From NCBI GenBank assembly GCA_959600045.1, contig CAUGKJ010000046.1, positions 1 through 6,729 on the forward strand: 6,729 nt of DNA. The letters run 5' to 3'. The notes beneath the pieces were generated by a model. The model saw only the letters and a list, made by a program, of their open reading frames with translations, was not told the origin of the DNA and ran no database searches. Shown piece after piece: positions 1-4,914 of this stretch; within the stretch, counting starts at the first letter, position 1; the number at the start of each line of letters is the position of its first letter. A program made the translations under genes and the position numbers. The stretch comes from an uncultured Haemophilus sp. Lineage in GTDB: Bacteria > Pseudomonadota > Gammaproteobacteria > Enterobacterales > Pasteurellaceae.

Positions 1-1
1 A

Positions 2-85
2 CCCCTTTATAAAGCAGGGAATATTTTTGGCATGATGGCTAGAGATAGACAGATTGATGAAATTTTAGAAGAAAAAGGAGCCTGA
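2..85 (+). CDS. C-terminal end of an unidentified upstream gene (partial)
   Basis: An open frame enters from the left edge and ends at TGA 83-85, giving 27 residues that finish in a charged helix-like tail (RDRQIDEILEEKGA). Only the tail is present, so no family can be assigned. It is probably a real gene end: the downstream sirtuin starts 3 bases after the stop, and its Shine-Dalgarno GGAG (77-80) lies inside this frame, the usual layout of translationally coupled operon genes. The frame has no start within the window, so the gene must continue upstream. Confidence 0.6.
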   Translation, partial: PLYKAGNIFGMMARDRQIDEILEEKGA

Positions 86-88
86 AAA

Positions 89-799
89 ATGACGGCGAAA
101 AATAAACCAATTTGCGTGGTATTAACGGGCGCTGGAATTAGTGCCGAAAGTGGTATTCCTACTTTTAGAGCGGAAGATGGCTTGTGGGCTGGGCATAAAG
201 TAGAGGAAGTTTGCACACCTGAAGCCTTAAAGAAAAACCGAGCAAAAGTATTAGAGTTTTATAATGAACGACGTCGTAATGCTCAAGCGGCAGAACCTAA
301 TGCAGCACATTTGGCTTTGGTTGAATTGGAAGCGTTTTATGAAGTTCATATAATCACTCAAAACGTGGATGATTTACATGAGCGAGCAGGAAGTACTAAC
401 GTACTCCATTTACATGGTGAATTGAATAAAGCTCGCAGCAATTTTAATACCGATTACATTGTTCCATGTTTGGGCGATCAATTATTAGAGGATAAGGATA
501 ATCACGGTCATCCAATGCGTCCACATATAGTCTTTTTTGGGGAAAATGTACCCATGTTTCCTAAAGCAGAAAAGTTAGTGAAAAAGGCAGATATTGTGAT
601 TGTTATTGGCACTTCATTACAAGTTTATCCTGCTAATGGATTGGTAAATCTCGCTCCATATGGTTCACTTATCTATTTGATCGATCCTAATCCCAATACA
701 GGATTTGTCCGTAAGAAAGTGACTGCAATCAAAGAAAAAGCGGGTGAGGGTGTACCGAAAGTGGTCGCCGAGTTATTGGATAAAATTAAAAAATCATAG
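89..799 (+). CDS. NAD-dependent protein deacylase, sirtuin family (class III-like, zinc-poor)
   Basis: This 236-residue protein is close to the usual length of small bacterial sirtuins. Such enzymes remove acyl groups from lysines using NAD, giving nicotinamide and O-acyl-ADP-ribose, in the cytoplasm. Visible motifs are the NAD-binding GAGISAESGIPTFR (14-27), TQNVDDLHERAG (90-101), the catalytic histidine H109 in HLHGEL, RPHIVFFGE (144-152), GTSLQVYPA (174-182) and the late IDPN. Y58 and R61 (FYNERRR) match the Tyr-x-x-Arg pair that binds the acyl carboxylate in CobB and SIRT5, so desuccinylase or demalonylase activity is likely. The usual Cys4 zinc module is absent: after KARS (114-117) only C127 remains. 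From memory, similarly zinc-poor sirtuins of about 230 residues occur in Bacteroidetes, so this may be an acquired subtype. GGAG at 77-80 supports the start. The family is sure; the substrate is inferred. Confidence 0.93.
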   Translation: MTAKNKPICVVLTGAGISAESGIPTFRAEDGLWAGHKVEEVCTPEALKKNRAKVLEFYNERRRNAQAAEPNAAHLALVELEAFYEVHIITQNVDDLHERAGSTNVLHLHGELNKARSNFNTDYIVPCLGDQLLEDKDNHGHPMRPHIVFFGENVPMFPKAEKLVKKADIVIVIGTSLQVYPANGLVNLAPYGSLIYLIDPNPNTGFVRKKVTAIKEKAGEGVPKVVAELLDKIKKS

Positions 800-806
800 A
801 AAATCG

Positions 807-815
807 ACCGCACTT
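807..815 (-). repeat. DNA uptake signal sequence (Hin type)
   Basis: ACCGCACTT on the plus strand is an exact minus-strand copy of AAGTGCGGT, the core uptake signal of Haemophilus influenzae-type Pasteurellaceae. On the minus strand an AT-rich tract follows the core, as in the extended consensus. It lies between the sirtuin and the OGFr-like gene and is not part of an inverted pair, so it does not form a USS-type terminator here. Confidence 0.9.
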
Positions 816-877
816 TTTACATAAATAATAAGTTTTGTATCGCTATACTACATAACTGATGAATTAACGGGAAACAT

Positions 878-1372
878 ATGCACCCAGTAATTGAATTTTA
901 TTTAGAACAAAGAAAAAGCCAGCATAATTTATCTTTGCAAGATATGTGGGCAATGCCCAAAAGAATGATTGGTGATGCTTATTTATATATTCCTTGGCTT
1001 TTACCTGTCACTGAAAGTTCCAAATGGAATCGTTCAGTACCAGTTTTTAATGAAGAAGATCTGGCTATTTTTATTGGAGATGAAGCAATTCAAAATAAAT
1101 ATTTACATTCTATTGATTTTATTTTGGATTATTTCAGTTTATACCGTGAATGCAATCAAATTTTCCCTAAATCAGAATTAACGGAGCGAAAAGTTTGGCT
1201 ACGGAATATTGGGCATGAAAGTAAGAAAATTTCTCGCATCATTCGTAGTTTAAATTATTGCGGCCATCCAGAACTAGCCAAAAGTTTACAACAACTGGCG
1301 ATAAAACTAGGTCAAGAAAAAGGTGTAATTCAAGAAGAAACCATAGGGATTTGGACGAATCTACTTAAATAA
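878..1372 (+). CDS. Opioid growth factor receptor-like (OGFr N-terminal domain) protein
   Basis: This is a 164-residue soluble protein without signal peptide or membrane segment. Residues 5-90 follow the bacterial OGFr_N pattern: an early IEFY, a SLQDMW helix (19-24), the hallmark YIPWLLPV (37-44; the family typically reads HDYIQWLFP), SKWNRSVP (48-55), NEEDLAIF (58-65) and a helix ending in ILDYFSLY. The remainder is a helical tail rich in Arg and Lys. The biochemical role of this domain in bacteria is not known, so none is assigned. The start is ATG 878 with a weak ribosome site (GGGA 869-872). A TATACT box at 844-849 could be a -10 element, but no good -35 lies in front of it. The next gene begins 13 bases after the stop, suggesting co-transcription. 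Confidence is good for the domain and nil for function. Confidence 0.8.
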   Translation: MHPVIEFYLEQRKSQHNLSLQDMWAMPKRMIGDAYLYIPWLLPVTESSKWNRSVPVFNEEDLAIFIGDEAIQNKYLHSIDFILDYFSLYRECNQIFPKSELTERKVWLRNIGHESKKISRIIRSLNYCGHPELAKSLQQLAIKLGQEKGVIQEETIGIWTNLLK

Positions 1373-1385
1373 TGAGGATAGAATA

Positions 1386-2102
1386 ATGGTAACAGATGAA
1401 TTTAGAAAAATAGCGGTATCTTTTGCTGGGGGCGATGGTGGAAATCCTAAGTCTGAAGTATGGTTTTGCGGGCTAGAATGGGGAATTGGTGATGAAGCTT
1501 CTCCTGATGATTTTTATGAGAAATTTAGTTTAAGCCCGAAATTAATACCGCATTCTTGGATAGAGGATGATTTTGATGGTAGTTGGACTACTCAATATAA
1601 TCGGAAAATATGTTGGTTTTTGTGGTACTACTACAATTTAGATTGGAAAAATGGAGAAAGTACGGACCATTTTGTTAGAACATACAATGTGCTTTACCCA
1701 CAAGGTATTGGTTTCAAGTTAAATATGTTACCAATCAATTTTAAAAATAGAGCATCGATTAAATGGAATGAACAATTTATTAAGATGACTGGATTTGAAA
1801 CATTCGATGAATATAGAGAGTGGTGCGTTCAAAATCGCGGTGCTTTTTATCGTCAACTTATAGATGAATGTAATCCTAAAGTTATTATTTGCACAGGAGT
1901 CACTGAAAAAGATAACTTCTTTAAGTTTTTTACTGGAGAAGCTTTATATGAAACTAAAGCATTGGAAGAATTTAATATCTTCTATCGCAAGTATAATGAT
2001 ACTTTAATTTGTGTTTGCCCATTTTTTGGTGGCCCAAGTGGTATTAATTCTTACGATAAAATGGAAGCATTAGTGGAGTCAGTAAAAGAATTATGTAAAT
2101 AA
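1386..2102 (+). CDS. Unrecognised cytoplasmic protein of 238 residues
   Basis: I cannot name this protein. It has no signal peptide or membrane helix and is rich in aromatic residues. Apparent motifs are a GGNP turn followed by the strand VWFCGLEWG (25-33), FKLNMLPINF (110-119), the strand NPKVIICTG (163-171), and a C-terminal strand, LICVCPFF, leading to GGPSGINSY (215-223) and a final helix. Alternating hydrophobic strands with glycine- or proline-rich loops at strand ends resemble an alpha/beta fold such as the uracil-DNA-glycosylase superfamily; that is only a fold guess. The ribosome site GAGGA (1374-1378) sits 7 bases before ATG 1386. It lies 13 bases after the OGFr-like gene, probably in the same transcript, and is followed by a strong terminator. 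It appears more AT-rich than the Sir2 gene downstream. Confidence 0.85.
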   Translation: MVTDEFRKIAVSFAGGDGGNPKSEVWFCGLEWGIGDEASPDDFYEKFSLSPKLIPHSWIEDDFDGSWTTQYNRKICWFLWYYYNLDWKNGESTDHFVRTYNVLYPQGIGFKLNMLPINFKNRASIKWNEQFIKMTGFETFDEYREWCVQNRGAFYRQLIDECNPKVIICTGVTEKDNFFKFFTGEALYETKALEEFNIFYRKYNDTLICVCPFFGGPSGINSYDKMEALVESVKELCK

Positions 2103-2126
2103 TTTTTTTTTAAGTTTAACGTTGAT

Positions 2127-2161
2127 AGATAAATAGCGACTTTGGTCGCTATTTATCTTTC
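2127..2161 (+). terminator. Strong hairpin terminator, possibly bidirectional
   Basis: A perfect 14-bp stem (2127-2140 pairing with 2145-2158) closes a TTTG loop and is followed by a short T-rich tail (TT-C-TT). It begins 24 bases after the stop of the 238-residue protein and should end the OGFr-like operon. On the minus strand the hairpin is followed by a longer T-rich stretch derived from the A/T tract near 2101-2112, so it may also stop leftward transcripts, including the minus-strand ORF that ends inside the stem. Confidence 0.85.
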
Positions 2162-2318
2162 TTAAGTATGTGCATATCTTGGTAAACTACTGAGAAATCC
2201 TCGGTAGTTAAATAGTCATCAAGCTTAGCTTTATTAAAAATATTTTTAAAGTGTAGGCAGATATTATCTGAACCAGTCCTAAAAATAACCGCTTGTAATA
2301 TTCACTAACGACACGCAT
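2149..2318 (-). pseudogene. Small minus-strand ORF or frameshifted gene remnant
   Basis: On the minus strand a strong Shine-Dalgarno GGGAGGAG (2333-2326) stands 7 bases before ATG 2318. That frame encodes 36 residues (MRVVSEYYKRLFLG, then a hydrophobic stretch) and stops at 2208. One base out of register, a second frame stays open for 50 codons (2301-2152), reads like ordinary protein (for example KLDDYLTTEDFSVVYQD) and stops at 2149-2151 inside the terminator stem, but it lacks an ATG. Restoring one T in the T5 run at 2285-2281 would join the two frames into a protein of about 56 residues. It may therefore be a decayed small gene, a small hydrophobic peptide gene, or chance. I recognise no family. 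Apart from this, the terminator and the leader element, I see nothing in 2103-2416. Confidence 0.35.
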
Positions 2319-2327
2319 TGTCGCTCT
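2307..2327 (+). promoter_or_regulatory. Shared 21-base inverted-repeat element upstream of the FtsK-gamma operon
   Basis: The element reads AACGACAC-N4-TGTCGCTCT. It contains the dyad CGACA-N5-TGTCG (2309-2313 and 2319-2323). The same 21 positions recur at 4835-4855 before the AAA+ gene with 17 of 21 identical, all differences lying in the central N4. It could be an operator for a dimeric regulator or, if transcribed, a small RNA hairpin. A TATAAT box begins 10 bases after the dyad (2334-2339), but no consensus -35 sits at 16-18 bases before it. On the minus strand the element overlaps the ATG of the small ORF. Confidence 0.5.
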
Positions 2328-2362
2328 CCTCCCTATAATTTTTCCATAAAAGAGAGTTTTTT
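2324..2362 (+). terminator. Weak hairpin followed by T6 in the FtsK-gamma leader
   Basis: CTCTC (2324-2328) can pair with GAGAG (2352-2356) across a long 23-base loop, and six T residues follow (2357-2362). The stem is too short to be a confident terminator. It is listed because the related leader at 4835-4899 has the same order of parts: dyad, hairpin, T6, ribosome site and ATG. Confidence 0.25.
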
Positions 2363-2416
2363 ACCTCTTACAACACGCTTAAGCCCTTTTTATAGAAACA
2401 ACACAGGAGAAAACTT

Positions 2417-2617
2417 ATGGCAATGAAAGTCACTTTTAAACGAGATCCGCTTTTTGAGGATGTAAAAAAATTCGTGCAACAAGAAAAATTTACATCTGGT
2501 TCACGGATTCAACGCAAATTTAGTTTAGGCTTTAATCGAGCTGCGAGAATTGTAGAACAACTAGAAGAAGCAGGCGTTATTTCATCAATGAAAAATGGAC
2601 AGAGAAAAGTATTATGA
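2417..2617 (+). CDS. Free-standing FtsK gamma-like winged-helix DNA-binding protein
   Basis: The 66 residues correspond almost entirely to the gamma domain that normally ends the roughly 800-1300-residue DNA translocase FtsK. Visible signatures are DPLFEDVKKFV (10-20), SRIQRKFSLGFNRAARIVEQ (29-48) and LEEAGVISS (49-57). In FtsK this winged helix reads the polar KOPS motif and contacts XerD. N40, R44 and E47 fall at the spacing of the three recognition residues described for E. coli (N1296, R1300, E1303). No motor domain precedes it: the start has a good ribosome site (AGGAG 2405-2409) and non-coding leader upstream, so it is not a truncated ftsK. Its TGA overlaps the Sir2 start by 4 bases (ATGA), implying coupling. 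Likely roles are a sequence-specific regulator, a DNA-targeting subunit, or a modulator of FtsK/XerCD; none is shown by the sequence. Confidence 0.88.
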   Translation: MAMKVTFKRDPLFEDVKKFVQQEKFTSGSRIQRKFSLGFNRAARIVEQLEEAGVISSMKNGQRKVL

Positions 2618-3459
2618 AAAATGACTTAAATTATGCAGTGGAACTTATCCATAAGGCTGATGGCATTTTAATTACTGCTGGTGCAGGAATGAGCGTAGAT
2701 TCAGGTCTGCCAGATTTTAGAAGTGTCGGCGGGTTTTGGAATGCTTACCCAATGTTTAAAGGCCGCAATATCAATTTTGAAGATATTGCGACGCCATTGG
2801 CTTATGAAACCCATCAAGAGTTAGCTTATTGGTTTTATGGGCATCGTTTGTCGCAATATCGTGCAACAAGTCCGCATGAAGGTTACCAAATTTTAAAACG
2901 TTGGGCAGAAAGCAAACCGCATGGTTATTTTGTTTTTACCAGTAATGTAGATGGGCATTTTCAGAAAGCAGGCTTTGAAGAAGGGCGTGTTTATGAAGTA
3001 CATGGCACACTAGAGCGTTTGCAGTGTGCGCATAATTGCCGCGATTTAAGTTGGTCAGCAAAAGAATTTCAACCAGTGGTGGATAACGAAAACTTGCGCT
3101 TATTGAGTGAGCCGCCTCGTTGCTCTTATTGTCAGCGTTTAGCAAGACAAAATGTGCTTATGTTTGACGATTATTTTTACAGCAGTAATTATCAAAATTT
3201 AAAACGAAATAAGCTCGATTTATGGTTAAAAGAAGTGCAAAATCTCGTTGTCATCGAACTGGGTGCGGGGAAAGCCATTCCAACTGTGCGTCGCTTTTCT
3301 GAGCGTACAGCGAAAGCAAAAAAGGGCGGATTTATCCGTATTAACCCGCAAGATGCAGGCGTGCCGAAAATGCACTTTTTAAGTCTCGAAATGAAGGCGT
3401 TAGATGCGCTAAAAGCGATTGATCGCCTTCTAAATCCTTCTCAACAAGCGGTTGAATAA
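2614..3459 (+). CDS. Sir2-family NAD-dependent enzyme (zinc-containing, divergent)
   Basis: This 281-residue sirtuin differs from the one at 89-799. It has the NAD-binding GAGMSVDSGLPDFR (23-36), TSNVDGHF (109-116) with N111 and D113, the catalytic H130 in EVHG, and a complete zinc set, C138-x3-C142 and C170-x2-C173. Departures from standard sirtuins are RQNVLMFDD (178-186), where RPxVxxFGE or RPNVLMFGD is usual, and LGAGKAIPTVRRFSE (216-230) in place of the GTS-containing loop. The core catalytic residues are present, so NAD cleavage is plausible. The activity could be lysine deacylation, ADP-ribosyl transfer or NAD hydrolysis; the sequence cannot decide. It starts inside the stop of the FtsK-gamma gene (ATGA, 2614-2617), and its TAA shares a base with the ATG of the PP2C gene. 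It is cytoplasmic, with no signal peptide or membrane segment. Confidence 0.92.
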   Translation: MKNDLNYAVELIHKADGILITAGAGMSVDSGLPDFRSVGGFWNAYPMFKGRNINFEDIATPLAYETHQELAYWFYGHRLSQYRATSPHEGYQILKRWAESKPHGYFVFTSNVDGHFQKAGFEEGRVYEVHGTLERLQCAHNCRDLSWSAKEFQPVVDNENLRLLSEPPRCSYCQRLARQNVLMFDDYFYSSNYQNLKRNKLDLWLKEVQNLVVIELGAGKAIPTVRRFSERTAKAKKGGFIRINPQDAGVPKMHFLSLEMKALDALKAIDRLLNPSQQAVE

Positions 3460-4211
3460 TGGAAAATTTTTGCGAAATTACCTTCTGCCAACAAATTGGC
3501 AGCAACAAGCGACACAACCAAGATGCCCTTTTTAATGGTGAGGCGGTGTTTCAATATAAACTCAAAATGGCTGAAAAACGCCTTGAAAACCGACCGCACT
3601 TTATTGTGGGCGTGGCAGATGGTATTTCCAATAGCAATCGATCTGAAAAAGCGAGCAAGTTGGCAATGCAATTATTAAGCCAAATGGAAAGCATAAGTCG
3701 TCAAACGATCTACGATTTACAATCCAGTTTATCAGCAGAATTAGCCGAGGATTATTTTGGCTCAGCAACCACTTTTGTGGCGGCTGAAATTGATCAAACA
3801 ACCCGTAAAGCCAAAATTCTCAGCGTAGGCGATAGCCGTGCTTATTTAATTGATACCCAAGGTAAATGGCAACAAATCACCCAAGATCATTCTATTCTTT
3901 CTGAATTATTGGCTGATTTCCCCGATAAAAAAGAAGAAGATTTTGCCACGATTTATGGCGGTGTTTCTTCTTGTTTAGTCGCCGATTATTCCGAATTCCA
4001 AGATAAAATTTTTTATCAAGAAATTGAAATTCAGCAAGGAGAAAGTTTATTACTGTGTTCTGATGGATTAACAGATGGGCTTTCTGTTGAAGTAAGAGAA
4101 AAGATTTGGAAACAATATGATAATGATAAATCTAGATTGACTGTTTGCCGTAAATTAGTTGAGAAACAAAGGTTTTATGATGATTTATCGGTGGTGATTT
4201 GTAGAGTATAA
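3459..4211 (+). CDS. PP2C-type (PPM) serine/threonine protein phosphatase
   Basis: This 250-residue protein matches a stand-alone bacterial PP2C domain, a metal-dependent phosphatase of phospho-Ser/Thr. The metal and catalytic motifs appear in order: R18-x-NQD22, VADGIS (52-57, D54 and G55), GSATT (101-105), VGDSRAYL (123-130), TQDHS (141-145), LLCSDGLTD (198-206, D202) and YDDLSVV (240-246, D242). All expected aspartates are present, so it should be active. There is no regulatory, sensor or membrane domain. No protein kinase or FHA gene, its usual partners, is in the window. It overlaps the Sir2 gene by one base (TAATG), so the two are probably made together. An uptake signal lies inside the reading frame and encodes RPHF (45-48). 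Function is certain at family level; the substrate, perhaps Sir2 or the AAA+ ATPase, is unknown. Confidence 0.93.
   Translation: MENFCEITFCQQIGSNKRHNQDALFNGEAVFQYKLKMAEKRLENRPHFIVGVADGISNSNRSEKASKLAMQLLSQMESISRQTIYDLQSSLSAELAEDYFGSATTFVAAEIDQTTRKAKILSVGDSRAYLIDTQGKWQQITQDHSILSELLADFPDKKEEDFATIYGGVSSCLVADYSEFQDKIFYQEIEIQQGESLLLCSDGLTDGLSVEVREKIWKQYDNDKSRLTVCRKLVEKQRFYDDLSVVICRV
3593..3601 (-). repeat. DNA uptake signal sequence inside the PP2C gene
   Basis: An exact ACCGCACTT on the plus strand (AAGTGCGGT on the minus strand) lies within the coding sequence and is tolerated as part of Arg-Pro-His-Phe. It suggests that the operon has been in a Haemophilus-type genome long enough to acquire the signal, or that it came from another Haemophilus by transformation. 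Confidence 0.9.
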
Positions 4212-4247
4212 TTATTAATCAAAATAAGTTAATTAATGGAGTATGTT

Positions 4248-4769
4248 ATGGAATATCTTATTGATGTTTATTTTACTGATGCAGAAAATAATTATCGTTA
4301 TGCGTTAGGTTATCAGTCAGAAAAAACACTTTTTGTAATTGGGTTAAATCCAAGTACAGCATGTGATAAAACACCTGATAATACAATTAGAAAGGTAATG
4401 GGATTAGCTGAGTATAACGGCTATACTAGCTTTATTATGCTAAATTTATATCCTAAACGAGATACGTATCCAGATGATTTACCTGATGAAGCTGATAAAA
4501 AAATACAAGAGGAAAATCTTTCTATTATTTATGAATTAATAAAAAAAGAAAAGCAGGCTAATATCTTATTGGCATGGGGAAATAATATTTTTTCTCGTGC
4601 TTATTTACTAGACAGTATTAAAAAAATTTATAAAAAACTGGAGAATTGTAATCCTAATTGGTTGCAAGTGGGGACATTGACGAAAAGAGGTCAGCCTAGA
4701 CATCCACTATATGTATCATATCAAGCATTTACACCAATAGATATGGATGATTATCTAAAAGCGTTATAG
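4248..4769 (+). CDS. DUF1643 domain protein
   Basis: The 173-residue protein carries the DUF1643 signature: a strand LFVIGLNPSTA (28-38), DNTIRKVMGLAEYNGY (44-59), LNLYPKRDT (65-73), LLAWGNN (107-113) and the near-terminal GQPRHPLY (148-155). The molecular function of the family is not established. The paired strand-NPS and HP motifs recall the uracil-DNA-glycosylase fold, which is only a structural guess. An in-frame ATG at 4236 would add four residues, but the one at 4248 is preferred because GGAG (4238-4241) lies 6 bases before it, whereas nothing like a ribosome site precedes 4236. It starts 36 bases after the PP2C stop, so read-through from that operon is possible, but there is no overlap. 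The gene is visibly more AT-rich than Sir2 and PP2C, suggesting a separate origin. Confidence 0.88.
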   Translation: MEYLIDVYFTDAENNYRYALGYQSEKTLFVIGLNPSTACDKTPDNTIRKVMGLAEYNGYTSFIMLNLYPKRDTYPDDLPDEADKKIQEENLSIIYELIKKEKQANILLAWGNNIFSRAYLLDSIKKIYKKLENCNPNWLQVGTLTKRGQPRHPLYVSYQAFTPIDMDDYLKAL

Positions 4770-4788
4770 ATATTCTCTTTGATTGTTA

Positions 4789-4819
4789 TTGAAGAATGAG
4801 GTAAAGACAAATTTAAAAT
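4789..4819 (+). promoter_or_regulatory. Candidate promoter for the AAA+ ATPase leader
   Basis: TTGAAG (4789-4794) and TAAAAT (4814-4819, five of six matches to TATAAT) are separated by 19 bases, longer than ideal. If used, transcription would begin near 4826, and the mRNA would contain both the shared dyad element and the terminator hairpin ahead of the AAA+ gene. This is weak support in AT-rich DNA. Confidence 0.25.
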
Positions 4820-4834
4820 GTTACATTTAATTTA

Positions 4835-4855
4835 AACGACACAATCTGTCGCTCT
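4835..4855 (+). promoter_or_regulatory. Shared 21-base inverted-repeat element upstream of the AAA+ gene
   Basis: This second copy of AACGACAC-N4-TGTCGCTCT has its dyad arms CGACA at 4837-4841 and TGTCG at 4847-4851. It matches the copy at 2307-2327 outside the four central bases. It sits 60 bases before the AAA+ ATG and directly before a terminator hairpin. The likely role is a common operator or RNA leader element linking expression of the AAA+ gene with the FtsK-gamma/Sir2/PP2C operon. Confidence 0.5.
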
Positions 4856-4867
4856 ACTTCTTAAACT

Positions 4868-4899
4868 ATGCTCAAACCTATTAGGTTCGAGCATTTTTT
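4868..4899 (+). terminator. Rho-independent terminator just before the AAA+ ribosome site
   Basis: ATGCTC (4868-4873) pairs with GAGCAT (4889-4894) and AACCT (4875-4879) with AGGTT (4883-4887), with one A·C mismatch between them and a small loop. T6 (4894-4899) follows. It ends 3 bases before the AAA+ Shine-Dalgarno sequence. It may simply end transcription of the DUF1643 gene. If a promoter lies upstream of it, it would instead act as an attenuator controlling the AAA+ gene, since the gap from T6 to ATG is too short for a conventional promoter with a leader. Confidence 0.8.
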
Positions 4900-4914
4900 A
4901 TTGGAGTGATGATT

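Noticed and set aside
2326..2333. GGGAGGAG on the minus strand as a KOPS-like site for the FtsK-gamma protein
   Set aside because: It does not match GGGNAGGG and is better explained as a Shine-Dalgarno sequence; a single site proves nothing.
2308..2339. MerR-style promoter: ACGACA and TATAAT with a 20-base spacer over a dyad
   Set aside because: The equivalent -10 at 4862 is poor (TAAACT), and transcription from there would start inside the terminator stem. A shared promoter of this type is therefore not supported.
2368..2396. TTACAA and TATAGA with 17-base spacing as the promoter of the FtsK-gamma operon
   Set aside because: The -35 match is weak, and the start point would leave only a few bases before the Shine-Dalgarno sequence.
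2936..3145. Minus-strand ORF within the second Sir2 gene
   Set aside because: It is a shadow of the well-supported Sir2 frame, with no ribosome site and no recognisable motif.
4770..4914. Possible dif or att site for XerCD near the leader, prompted by the FtsK-gamma protein
   Set aside because: I found no 28-base dif-like sequence with paired XerC/XerD half-sites here or elsewhere in the window.
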